A stretch of DNA of 64,000 bases from Hymenobacter piscis (GTDB taxonomy: Bacteria > Bacteroidota > Bacteroidia > Cytophagales > Hymenobacteraceae): the NCBI RefSeq assembly GCF_018760735.1, contig NZ_JAHHZN010000014.1:1-64000 (forward strand). Direction: 5' to 3'. A program made the translations under genes and the position numbers. This document shows positions 25,019 through 31,692 of the stretch, piece by piece (the first letter of the stretch is position 1; each line of letters starts with the position of its first letter). The notes beneath the pieces were generated by a model that saw only the letters and a program-made list of their open reading frames with translations, did not search any database and had not been told where the DNA came from.

Positions 25019-25072
25019 CTATACCCGTTATACGGTATGTCATACTTTTTTGATTCAATGATTGAATCAAAA
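25019..25072 (-). promoter_or_regulatory. Shared-palindrome promoter of the DUF4942 methyltransferase
   Basis: A perfect 25-bp palindrome (25048-25072) with core TGATTCAAT-G-ATTGAATCA, 13 bp from CGTATAACGGGTATAG (minus strand from 25034). It is the most symmetrical of the standard copies. Confidence 0.75.
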
Positions 25073-25130
25073 TACCACCCTTTCAGCACATTTATTCTCT
25101 TTGCGGGGGATGGGAGAAAAAAATATTTAT

Positions 25131-25167
25131 GGTTTTTAGTTACCGATAACCAAAAACCACCGTATAC
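25131..25167 (+). promoter_or_regulatory. Second, different operator plus CGTATA box
   Basis: Inverted repeat GGTTTTTAGTTA (25131-25142) / TAACCAAAAACC (25147-25158) with one mismatch, followed 2 bp later by CGTATAC (25161-25167). It drives the plus-strand genes at 25202 and 25498. The core box is shared with the palindrome promoters, but the operator sequence is different. Confidence 0.5.
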
Positions 25168-25201
25168 TTGTAATGTAATCCCTTGTAACCCACTAAACAT
25201 T

Positions 25202-25495
25202 ATGACAATCACGCAACTAAAATCCGCCATCGACTGTGCCATTAACAAAATGGCTGCTGTAGACCTGGAGGGTCGCAATACCCGCCGTTACGTAGCAGTC
25301 TATGCGGATGGCTCTATCTCGCCTGTATTAGACCAGCACACCCTGGAGGCTAAAAAGCCCGCTGTGTTGTGTAAAATTGGGCCTTGGTGGTCCGGCAGCT
25401 ACTCGACCACCCGTAACGCGACAAACAAGCGCGAGGCTAAACAATACGCCTTGCAAGCCGCTGAATTTGCCATTTCAGAACGCGACGCCGCCTAA
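25202..25495 (+). CDS. Unknown 97-residue protein
   Basis: Start ATG 25202 (MTITQLKSAIDCAIN) just after the promoter region; the longer frame from 24896 runs antisense through the methyltransferase promoter. An N-terminal helix precedes a β-rich part (RRYVAVYADGSISPVL...PWWSGSYSTTRNATN) and a final Ala-rich helix. Stop and next start are 2 bp apart, indicating an operon with the AT-hook gene. No family recognised. Confidence 0.7.
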   Translation: MTITQLKSAIDCAINKMAAVDLEGRNTRRYVAVYADGSISPVLDQHTLEAKKPAVLCKIGPWWSGSYSTTRNATNKREAKQYALQAAEFAISERDAA

Positions 25496-25497
25496 TC

Positions 25498-25932
25498 ATG
25501 CCACAGAATGAAAACACTACTTCCCCGGGCCGGGCGCTGGGGGAAGCTCTGCGGGCGTACTATGCGGTAGTAGCTAACGCCCAGCGTCGCATCGTAGAGC
25601 AATACGTCCAGGCACTCGTTGACAATGACCTGGAGCACGCGCCACGAATGGCGCAGCGCATCATGGGGGCAACCGCTAAAAGCCCCCGCCCGGTGCCTGC
25701 TCACATAATGGGTAACGCACTAGCTGAATGGCACCAGGACGAAACCAAGCAGGAAATGTATCGTGGCTTGGTAGGCCAGAAAGGGGGGCGACCCAAAAAG
25801 GCCGATGGGAAAAAGCCGTTGGGTGTTAACCGGGTGGCTGGTGATGTTGCCGCAATAGTACGCAATGAGGATAAGCCAACCGAGTTTGTGGAAGAGGCTA
25901 TCCGCTACTATGCTGCAAGCCGCGCCAAGTAA
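25498..25932 (+). CDS. Unknown 144-residue protein with AT-hook-like motif
   Basis: Mostly helical. Contains GGRPKKADGKKP at about residues 95-106, an AT-hook-like GRPKK core that can bind the minor groove of AT-rich DNA. Given the AT-rich promoters of this region, a regulatory role is conceivable. Second gene of a two-gene operon. No family recognised. Confidence 0.65.
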   Translation: MPQNENTTSPGRALGEALRAYYAVVANAQRRIVEQYVQALVDNDLEHAPRMAQRIMGATAKSPRPVPAHIMGNALAEWHQDETKQEMYRGLVGQKGGRPKKADGKKPLGVNRVAGDVAAIVRNEDKPTEFVEEAIRYYAASRAK

Positions 25933-26015
25933 ACAGCATACTGGTTTCCTCACCGTAGCGGGCTGATTATTCATCCTGAAAATCTCGGATATATTCAACA
26001 AATATGATTATATAA

Positions 26016-26025
26016 CGTATAATTT
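26016..26025 (+). promoter_or_regulatory. CGTATA-type core promoter
   Basis: CGTATAATTT, 30 bp before the ATG at 26046. The palindrome that accompanies this box elsewhere is not recognisable here. Confidence 0.4.
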
Positions 26026-26045
26026 ATAGGATAAATGATAAAATA

Positions 26046-26573
26046 ATGCAACTTGATTTCTTTGCTGCTGTTCCTGAGCAGACGCTTGATCTGCGCACAA
26101 CCCGCCTGCCTGAACTGAGTGAGGCCGCCGCCCGCGTGGGCACGCCTGAGCAGTGGGCCGCGCTTACCCTGAGCGAAGTGCTGGAAAAGTGGAATGACCT
26201 GTACACCGAGTTTATAACGGTACTGGATGGCCCCATTCAGCACGCCAAAGAATGCAGTAAGCCGCTGATAAAGGGGCAACCGAACCAGGCCCCCCTGGCC
26301 CGCAAATTCTATCAGCGGGAGTACGACCGGCTTTCTTTCCGTCAAGGCCAGCTCCGGGCCCTCATCGAGGAGATGTTCTGCCGCAACCTGACGGTGGCCA
26401 TTGAGCAAGGGCAGGCGGTGCTGCGGGCTAACGGCCTGGATGAAGAGGACGTGGATAACAGCCACGAGTTTTTCAATGACGTTATCCAGCATCCGCAGGT
26501 AACTGATCTGGGAAAGCTGCTGCCGGTGCTGATGCAGGACGTCGCGCAGGAATTCCTACGGCTGCCCGCCTGA
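26046..26573 (+). CDS. Unknown 175-residue protein
   Basis: Begins MQLDFFAAVPEQTLDLRTT; the QLDFF start resembles clamp-binding peptides. The rest is helical and acidic with an LSEVLEKWNDLYTEFITVLDG helix and a C-terminal DVAQEFLRLPA. Preceded by a CGTATA-type promoter. No family recognised. It stands between the AT-hook operon and the acidic small protein on the same strand. Confidence 0.7.
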   Translation: MQLDFFAAVPEQTLDLRTTRLPELSEAAARVGTPEQWAALTLSEVLEKWNDLYTEFITVLDGPIQHAKECSKPLIKGQPNQAPLARKFYQREYDRLSFRQGQLRALIEEMFCRNLTVAIEQGQAVLRANGLDEEDVDNSHEFFNDVIQHPQVTDLGKLLPVLMQDVAQEFLRLPA

Positions 26574-26597
26574 TTACCCGTGCATTTTCGCAATTAA

Positions 26598-26640
26598 TTT
26601 TATTGAATTTGTCCAACAAAATACCCCAAAAAAGCGTATA
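26598..26640 (+). promoter_or_regulatory. Diverged palindrome promoter of the acidic protein
   Basis: An imperfect inverted repeat TTTTATTG...CCAACAAAA (26598-26621) is 13 bp from CGTATAAACAGTATAT (starting 26635). The spacing equals that of the eight minus-strand promoters, although the palindrome itself has diverged. Confidence 0.5.
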
Positions 26641-26671
26641 AACAGTATATATCCCTCAAATAGTACCTAAC

Positions 26672-26845
26672 ATGGACGACTACCAGGATGATACCCGCTA
26701 CGCTGAAGACATGGAGATGGACGGCGACGAATACGGGCCGTATGATGACGGGCCGGAAGGGGATTTCGAGTACCAGGACGGATACCAGGACGACGCCGCC
26801 GACTTCGAAGCCCGCGAGCTGAGTTACGATCTGGAAATGGACTAA
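26672..26845 (+). CDS. Very acidic 57-residue protein, possible DNA mimic
   Basis: The ATG at 26672 encodes 57 residues of which 16 are Asp and 8 Glu, with two Arg and no Lys (net charge about -22). Tyrosines and glycines punctuate the acidic runs (DDYQDDTRYAEDMEMDGDEY). Such composition is known from DNA-mimic inhibitors of restriction enzymes and other DNA-binding proteins (Ocr, ArdA, some anti-CRISPRs), although no sequence family is recognised. It has its own CGTATA promoter with a diverged palindrome and its own terminator, so it is a deliberate single-gene unit. The anti-defence role is inference from composition and neighbours (ArdC, methyltransferases). Confidence 0.6.
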   Translation: MDDYQDDTRYAEDMEMDGDEYGPYDDGPEGDFEYQDGYQDDAADFEARELSYDLEMD

Positions 26846-26852
26846 CCCGCAA

Positions 26853-26888
26853 AAAAGCGGCCCGGGCAATGTGCTCCGGGCCGCTTTT
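26853..26888. terminator. Terminator of the acidic protein gene
   Basis: Stem AAAAGCGGCCCGG / CCGGGCCGCTTTT with a 10-nt loop and T-run. Confidence 0.85.
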
Positions 26889-26901
26889 CGGTTCTGGTGA
26901 C

Positions 26902-26919
26902 GTTTCTCCCAACCGCCCC
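26902..26919 (+). repeat. Dispersed pyrimidine motif, copy
   Basis: GTTTCTCCCAACCGCCCC, just outside the stop of the minus-strand gene ending at 26925. Confidence 0.6.
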
Positions 26920-26924
26920 GGCAT

Positions 26925-27293
26925 CTAGCTTCGGCGGCACAAGTGCAACCGCAGCCCGCCCAGCACCAGCAGCACCAGCATGGCGCCGCCGACGAAGCCC
27001 AGCAGCAGCCCGTATCGCGGGGCGGGGTGGCGGATAGCCTCGGTGATGAAGTCCGCGGCCAGACTAGCCTGGCCCAGCAGCAAGAGGATAAAGGAACGGC
27101 GGTACTCGCGCCGCCTCAGCGCGGGTCCCTGTTGCAGCGGCCCGGCGGCCAGGTGCAACCCGAGAAAAGCCACGGCCAGCACCGGCAGCGGTGGCAGGAA
27201 GCGTTGGAGCAGGGCCGCCACCACGATGGCCAGCAGCGTGCCAGCGGCCGAAGCCGACAGCGTACGGTTGTAGGGGGGATAAAGTACGCGCAT
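26925..27293 (-). CDS. Four-span membrane protein (122 aa)
   Basis: Last gene of a four-gene operon (28934 to 26925). Start MRVLYPPYNRT at 27293, 4 bp after the upstream stop. Hydrophobic segments GTLLAIVVAALLQRFL, LPVLAVAFLGLHLAAG, FILLLLGQASLAADFI and YGLLLGFVGGAMLVLLVL. Function unknown. Confidence 0.7.
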   Translation of the reverse strand: MRVLYPPYNRTLSASAAGTLLAIVVAALLQRFLPPLPVLAVAFLGLHLAAGPLQQGPALRRREYRRSFILLLLGQASLAADFITEAIRHPAPRYGLLLGFVGGAMLVLLVLGGLRLHLCRRS

Positions 27294-27297
27294 CGGA

Positions 27298-27678
27298 TCA
27301 GGTAGTAGCTTCAAGATTACGACTAACAGCCAGCAAAAATTGTTCCCGCCGTTCCCACTCACGGGCGTTGTCCTCCTGGGTGGTCAGGCGGGGCTGGTCG
27401 CCCTGACCGCCTCGCCCGGCCCATTCGCGCATCAGCCGGCCGGCATGGCGGTAGGCCCGGCTGATAAGGTAAACGCGGGTAGCCAGTGGCTCGGGCTCAT
27501 CGAGGGCATCGAGAGCCCGCCCCAACAATCGGGCATCCTCCTGGGTGGCCCGGAGCTGGGCAAAGAGCAGCGCCGAGCGGGCCTGTTCAACGGTGCGGTG
27601 CAGCATGTGCGGATCATGGCGTAGCTGATCGGCAGCGGTGGCCACGTCGGGCAATGGGGGGGAGGGTAGTGTCAGCAT
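27298..27678 (-). CDS. Unknown helical 126-residue protein
   Basis: Soluble α-helical protein (AADQLRHDPHMLHRTVEQARSALLFAQL...EREQFLLAVSRNLEATT) with many Arg and Glu residues. Its ATG touches the stop of the upstream 27678-28331 gene (1-bp overlap). Third gene of the operon. No family recognised. Confidence 0.7.
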   Translation of the reverse strand: MLTLPSPPLPDVATAADQLRHDPHMLHRTVEQARSALLFAQLRATQEDARLLGRALDALDEPEPLATRVYLISRAYRHAGRLMREWAGRGGQGDQPRLTTQEDNAREWERREQFLLAVSRNLEATT

Positions 27679-28331
27679 CAGGCAGCAGCTTGGGGTTCGT
27701 GAATCGTGTAGGGCGTGCGTCCGCCCAGCAACCAGGCGTCGTATTCCTCATCCAACAGCACCTGCTGCTGAAGCTCCGGCATCGAATAGAAGTCCAGCGG
27801 CATTTCCAGGGTAACTTCTTCCTGGTGGGTGTAGGTGGTAAAGCTGGCCTTCACGTAGACGCACTCCGGCTCAACGCCCAGGGCCTCGGCCGGCAGTTCT
27901 TCCCCGTCGCGGCTCGGGCGGGTTGGCAGGTTGACCAGCTCCGGCAGTTCCAGCAGCGGGGTCGGGGGGTGGCCCGGCACCAGCTCAAACGCCCGCAGGA
28001 ATGGGTTCGGGTCGCTCTCGTAGCGGGGTTCCTGGGTGCGCACCTGCACGAAACGGCCGAACGGCAGCGCGTAAACGTGGGGGTCGTTCATTTCCGGCCA
28101 CTGGCTCCGCTCTCCCGGCATGATGCGGGGCTGCTGGGCGGGCTCATCCCAGGCCCCGGCCCCCATCGTGAAATGCCCCGCCGGCAGCTCCAGCCGGTAC
28201 CAGCCCCAATCCTCGGCCTCCGCTTCCAGCACGAAGGGAAGCACCAGCTCAAAGTTCAGGGGCAGGGCCTCCCCCTGTTTGCGGTTAAACCAGAAGCTCA
28301 ACGGCTTATCGGTCAGATTGATCAGTACCAT
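27678..28331 (-). CDS. Unknown 217-residue protein
   Basis: Second gene of the operon, starting 18 bp after the upstream stop. Acidic, with no membrane segments. It begins like a β-sandwich (VLINLTDKPLSFWFNRKQGEALPLNFEL) and has a Pro-rich middle. Such proteins in plasmid operons are generally uncharacterised. No family recognised. Confidence 0.7.
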   Translation of the reverse strand: MVLINLTDKPLSFWFNRKQGEALPLNFELVLPFVLEAEAEDWGWYRLELPAGHFTMGAGAWDEPAQQPRIMPGERSQWPEMNDPHVYALPFGRFVQVRTQEPRYESDPNPFLRAFELVPGHPPTPLLELPELVNLPTRPSRDGEELPAEALGVEPECVYVKASFTTYTHQEEVTLEMPLDFYSMPELQQQVLLDEEYDAWLLGGRTPYTIHEPQAAA

Positions 28332-28349
28332 AATCCGGAAAGGGTTGAA

Positions 28350-28934
28350 TTAGCAGTGAGTAGGGGCGGGGATGGGCTCGGGCATGGCCAGCACTTTCGC
28401 CACGATGGCCGGCGTCATCAGCTTTTCCAGCGTCGGCTGCCAGCGGCGCACGTAGGCGGCGGCGTACGCAGACTCCGGCCGCAGATGGAGCACCGTTTCA
28501 AAGCCCTGCGGGATACGGTCGGGCCGGCGCAGGTACATGGCCAGCAGCCAGGCAGCTTGGGCCGGGGTGGTGGCCTCCAGCAGCCGTTCCCCGTCGAGGG
28601 CGTCCACCTCGTGCATCACCTTCGTAAACAGGTCGGCCAGGTACTCTTCGTTGCAGCCCAGCGGCTCCGGCATCCGGCTGGTGGGTCCGGTTATCTCCTC
28701 GCCCCGGATATAGTAGATGATGGGCTTCACGCCCCACCGCTCCCCGTCGGGGTAGGCGTGCACCAGCAGGCGGGGATGGCCCGGATTGCTGACCCAGAAG
28801 TACCGGTAGGTCGGCTCCTGCGTGTAGCCGCCGCCGCCGATCAGGATACGGCCGCCGGCGGCCAGCCGCGTCAGCGTAGCCTGGCAGGCCACCATTTTAT
28901 CACACAATGAATTGATTTGCTGCGCTGTTTTCAT
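28350..28934 (-). CDS. Unknown 194-residue protein, operon leader
   Basis: First gene of the four-gene operon under the strongest palindrome promoter (28955-29016). A Gly-rich loop GGRILIGGGGYTQEP follows the first helix. The middle contains VKPIIYYIRGEEITGP. No membrane segments or known motifs. No family recognised. Confidence 0.7.
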   Translation of the reverse strand: MKTAQQINSLCDKMVACQATLTRLAAGGRILIGGGGYTQEPTYRYFWVSNPGHPRLLVHAYPDGERWGVKPIIYYIRGEEITGPTSRMPEPLGCNEEYLADLFTKVMHEVDALDGERLLEATTPAQAAWLLAMYLRRPDRIPQGFETVLHLRPESAYAAAYVRRWQPTLEKLMTPAIVAKVLAMPEPIPAPTHC

Positions 28935-28954
28935 AAGCGTTGTACTAACTGGTT

Positions 28955-29016
28955 GATACTACTTATACGAAACATTCCCCTATATTGATTCAATTATTGA
29001 ATCAATATAGGGGAAT
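28955..29016 (-). promoter_or_regulatory. Shared-palindrome promoter with 43-bp perfect palindrome
   Basis: The standard core TGATTCAAT-T-ATTGAATCA is extended outwards to a perfect palindrome of 43 bp (28974-29016, ending ATTCCCC / GGGGAAT). It lies 13 bp from CGTATAAGTAGTATC (minus strand from 28969). It drives the 28934-26925 operon. Confidence 0.8.
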
Positions 29017-29040
29017 TAGTGCCAATCTTCACGCAGATTT

Positions 29041-29277
29041 TTACTCCTCCTCGGGTACCGCTTCCACGGCCTTTTCACACCCCGGGCACCAGGCCAGACC
29101 CTCGGGAATGTCCAGCGGTATTTCCGTGTGGTTTTCGACCATGTGCGCGGCCTGGGCCGCCTCGGCCAAATACGCCTCCCCCTCACAGAAAGGGCACGTA
29201 CCGCAGACGGGGGTATCTATCTCATCATACACGAAATAGATATTTTCAATCGGGGGAGCGGGTTGCTGCTGTTCCAT
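29041..29277 (-). CDS. Zinc-ribbon-like protein (78 aa)
   Basis: Start MEQQQPAPPIENIYFVYDEID at 29277. Contains CGTCPFC and later CPGC, a C2-C2 zinc-ribbon pattern, with a His-rich middle (AAHMVENHTE). Very acidic C-terminus. Last gene of the operon 29856-29041, 13 bp after the preceding gene. Function unknown. Confidence 0.65.
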   Translation of the reverse strand: MEQQQPAPPIENIYFVYDEIDTPVCGTCPFCEGEAYLAEAAQAAHMVENHTEIPLDIPEGLAWCPGCEKAVEAVPEEE

Positions 29278-29290
29278 AAGGGGGGCCGAC

Positions 29291-29560
29291 TTAGCGGCGG
29301 TTAGAGTTGCGGCCGGTATAGCCGGCATCATTAATGGTTTCCCCGCGCAGCGTGCGTAGCTGCCGCGTGGCGTGGTAGATTTCCCAGCCCATTGCGGCGC
29401 TTCGCTTGCGGGCGGCGGGGGTAAGCAGGTGAAAGCCGACTTGCCGGTTCTCGGGGCGGGCGTCGTGCTCCGCCAGCCGCTCACCTAGCTGCCTGACGTG
29501 GGCCTCCAGCTCCTCTACCGTCATGGCGTATATGTCTGGGGTCTTGACTCGGCGGGCCAT
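29291..29560 (-). CDS. Unknown 89-residue protein
   Basis: Helical, basic. TVEELEAHVRQLGERLAEHDARP is a likely coiled coil; LLTPAARKRSAAMGWEIYHATRQLRTLRG follows. It starts 2 bp after the upstream stop. Middle gene of a three-gene operon. No family recognised. Confidence 0.65.
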   Translation of the reverse strand: MARRVKTPDIYAMTVEELEAHVRQLGERLAEHDARPENRQVGFHLLTPAARKRSAAMGWEIYHATRQLRTLRGETINDAGYTGRNSNRR

Positions 29561-29562
29561 AC

Positions 29563-29856
29563 TCAGAACGGATAGTCGTTGTCGAGTGCCAGTTTCAGCC
29601 GTTTGATGCGCTGAAGCTCCCGCTTGTGCATCCGCGTGGTGGCCTTCTTGGTGAAATCGAACTCCACCCGGCGGTACATGAAGCTGCTGAACTCGTCATA
29701 ATCCACGTCCCAGCCGTAGCCGTACACGTAATAGTCCTTTTTCCTCCACGCCTTCCATCCCTCGGTGGCCTTCAGCCGCTTTTTCAGCTTGCGGGGAATT
29801 TTCAGGTTCGTACGGTACCATTTCGGGCTGTCGGGGTGCAAATAATCGGGGTGCAT
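29563..29856 (-). CDS. Unknown basic 97-residue protein
   Basis: Rich in Lys, Arg and Tyr (KWYRTNLKIPRKLKKRLKAT; KKATTRMHKRELQRIKRLK), so nucleic-acid binding is likely. First gene of the operon 29856-29041 behind a shared-palindrome promoter. No family recognised. Confidence 0.7.
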   Translation of the reverse strand: MHPDYLHPDSPKWYRTNLKIPRKLKKRLKATEGWKAWRKKDYYVYGYGWDVDYDEFSSFMYRRVEFDFTKKATTRMHKRELQRIKRLKLALDNDYPF

Positions 29857-29869
29857 AACCTGGCTTTTG

Positions 29870-29920
29870 TTATACTTCTTATACGAAAAAACCCCGCACG
29901 TTGATGCAATAATTGAGTCA
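29870..29920 (-). promoter_or_regulatory. Shared-palindrome promoter of the 29856-29041 operon
   Basis: TTGATGCAAT-A-ATTGAGTCA (29901-29920) lies 13 bp from CGTATAAGAAGTATAAC (minus strand from 29885) when aligned with the other copies. Confidence 0.65.
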
Positions 29921-29937
29921 TTATATCATCCACCACA

Positions 29938-29956
29938 CCTTTCCCCCCACGGCCCC
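29938..29956 (+). repeat. Dispersed pyrimidine motif, variant copy
   Basis: CCTTTCCCCCCACGGCCCC, 17 bp to the right of the promoter palindrome. Confidence 0.45.
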
Positions 29957-29974
29957 ACTTCGACTGCCGTTGCC

Positions 29975-30009
29975 TGGCCGGGGCGGGGCTCGATGCCCCG
30001 CCCCGGCCA
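29975..30009. terminator. GC-rich stem-loop after the ArdC gene
   Basis: 14-bp perfect stem TGGCCGGGGCGGGG / CCCCGCCCCGGCCA, 7-nt loop. A second GC-rich hairpin follows at about 30024-30051. Both lie downstream of the ArdC gene on its strand. There is no T-run, so the terminator label is tentative. Confidence 0.5.
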
Positions 30010-30056
30010 ATCGCGGAACCGCGCCCGGCCCCTTTCGGAGCCGGGCCGGTGCTGCG

Positions 30057-31025
30057 CTACTCGCCGGCCTCGCCGGTGGCTTCCGGCTGGGCCTCATCGG
30101 CCTCGGTAGCTTCCGCCGTGGCGAACATGAAGCGCACCGCTTTCTCGGCCTGTGAAGCGGCCTGAATGACCAGCTTGTTATCGTTTTTCAGGGCCTGCAG
30201 CCAGTTAGCAATATAGGCGGCGTTATGGCCCATAATGCCGGGGTCGATACCGGCCATCCCACACAGAAAGGACGCGCCCATTTCCGCAATCAGCTCTTCC
30301 TTGGCGTAGTTTTCGGAGCCGAAACCGTCCCATGTCGTAATCCCGTGCCGGTTCAGGCGGCTTTCATGTCCGGTGCTGTGGGTCAGTTCATGGAATAACG
30401 TGGAGTAAAATCCGGCGGAGCTGGTGAAGCTCTCGCGGGTCGGCATGTTCACGTAATCAAGCCGGGGCGAGTAGTACGCCCGCTGTTGCATGTAGCGAAT
30501 TTCGGGCTTGGTGGTGTAGGCCGTAACCAGTGCCTCAGCCTGCTCAATGGTGGGCACCTGCTCTTCGTCGCGGGGCTGGGGCAACTCGAAGTCAATCCCG
30601 TCAATCTGGGTATAATGGAATACGGTAAAATACTGCATGGTGCCGCGCTTCTCCTTGTCCTTGCCTTCCGGCTGGGGCTGGCCCTCGGCGGCGGGCTTGG
30701 GGCGCTCAGCGGGGCGGAAAAACGTAATTAGGTGGCCCCGTTCGCCCTTGCGGACCTGCCCCCCGAGTGCCTTGGCCTGATTGTACGTCAAATACAGCGC
30801 GGGGCGGCCGGCGGCTACCAGATTCAGGTAAAAGGCATTGAAGCCGGAATACTCGCGCTTGGTGGCGTAGTTGCTGGGCCAGATGCCGTTGGCCCCTTGG
30901 CTCCACGGCTGTTTCCACGCTACCACGCCCTTTTCGAGCTGTTCAATAATCAGGTTAGTTACTACCTCATATACGTTACGCTTTGCGGCGGTGGCGGTAG
31001 TGGCGGGGGCGGGTTTCTTGCTCAT
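30057..31025 (-). CDS. ArdC-like antirestriction protein
   Basis: 322 residues. The N-terminal 130 residues (VYEVVTNLIIEQLEKGVVAWKQPW...GFNAFYLNLV...YLTYNQAKALGGQVRKGERG) form the ArdC-like ssDNA-binding domain. The C-terminal half is a zincin-type metallopeptidase-like domain with HELTH (212-216) and downstream KEELIAEMG supplying the third ligand. This family protects incoming plasmid ssDNA from restriction and is typical of conjugative elements; in the sequence both domains are intact. It is monocistronic behind a shared-palindrome promoter. A disordered acidic tail ends it. Confidence 0.9.
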   Translation of the reverse strand: MSKKPAPATTATAAKRNVYEVVTNLIIEQLEKGVVAWKQPWSQGANGIWPSNYATKREYSGFNAFYLNLVAAGRPALYLTYNQAKALGGQVRKGERGHLITFFRPAERPKPAAEGQPQPEGKDKEKRGTMQYFTVFHYTQIDGIDFELPQPRDEEQVPTIEQAEALVTAYTTKPEIRYMQQRAYYSPRLDYVNMPTRESFTSSAGFYSTLFHELTHSTGHESRLNRHGITTWDGFGSENYAKEELIAEMGASFLCGMAGIDPGIMGHNAAYIANWLQALKNDNKLVIQAASQAEKAVRFMFATAEATEADEAQPEATGEAGE

Positions 31026-31063
31026 CGAAGTAGGGGTTATAACCAGGCTTTGTTGCCTGATTT

Positions 31064-31114
31064 CTAAGTATATATACGCACCAACCCCTATCTTTGATGC
31101 AATAATTTAATCAA
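31064..31114 (-). promoter_or_regulatory. Shared-palindrome promoter of the ArdC gene
   Basis: TTTGATGCAAT-A-ATTTAATCAA (31093-31114), 13 bp (aligned) from CGTATATATACTTAG (minus strand from 31078). Confidence 0.7.
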
Positions 31115-31140
31115 TATATTACTTTGTTTTATGCGCCCCA

Positions 31141-31160
31141 TCTTTCTCCCCACTGCCCCG
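31141..31160 (+). repeat. Dispersed pyrimidine motif, copy
   Basis: TCTTTCTCCCCACTGCCCCG, 26 bp to the right of the ArdC promoter palindrome. Confidence 0.55.
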
Positions 31161-31262
31161 ATTTTTACGATTTTTGGGCCTGCAGTCTGGCTCTTAATGA
31201 GTGCGCGGCGGCCCCGCCGGCACCAGGCAGGACCGCCGCGCAGCAGCGGGGTGGTAAAGGAC

Positions 31263-31541
31263 TCAGACCGTACGGCGGCCCGTTCGAGCGGCCCAACCGA
31301 AGTAGTAGTTATGCGTCCGGGCGGCCAGATGCTCCACGATGGTTTCAACGGGCCAACCCATCTGCTCACGCGAGAGGAATATTTCGTGAGTGGGTTTGTC
31401 GCGGTACTCGATGAGAAAGTAGCCGGTACCATCCAGCAGATGTTCCCGCGCAACGAGTTTATACCCGGCCCGGGCATTCAGCTGCTCGGAAATCTGGCTG
31501 ATGAGGGAAGCGGGGGGAGCGATTGCCACAGTCATAATCAT
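31263..31541 (-). CDS. Unknown 92-residue protein
   Basis: ATG at 31541 (MIMTVAIAPP) is preferred over the TTG at 31553 because it is the first ATG after the promoter. Soluble α/β protein (LISQISEQLNARAGYKLVAREHLLDGTGYFLIEYRDKPTHEIF). Single gene behind its own shared-palindrome promoter. No family recognised. Confidence 0.65.
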   Translation of the reverse strand: MIMTVAIAPPASLISQISEQLNARAGYKLVAREHLLDGTGYFLIEYRDKPTHEIFLSREQMGWPVETIVEHLAARTHNYYFGWAARTGRRTV

Positions 31542-31574
31542 GAGTTTAGCCAAGCAGCTTTATTTAGCTGGACT

Positions 31575-31624
31575 CTAAGTATATATACGTAGTTGCTCAA
31601 CTTTTGATGCAATAAACAAATCAA
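31575..31624 (-). promoter_or_regulatory. Shared-palindrome promoter of the 31541 gene
   Basis: TTTGATGCAAT-A-AACAAATCAA (within 31602-31624), 12 bp from CGTATATATACTTAG (minus strand from 31589). It is the only standard copy with 12 rather than 13 bp spacing, and its right half-site is the most diverged. Confidence 0.6.
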
Positions 31625-31692
31625 CGTAGCCGGCAAAAATTACCTCGCCCAGCCTTCTCCCTCATGGCCCCGTTTCCGAGTTTAGACAACTC

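Noticed and set aside
27486..28910. 474-residue plus-strand open frame
   Set aside because: Lies across three minus-strand genes with good starts, stops and coupling; Arg/Gly/His-rich shadow composition.
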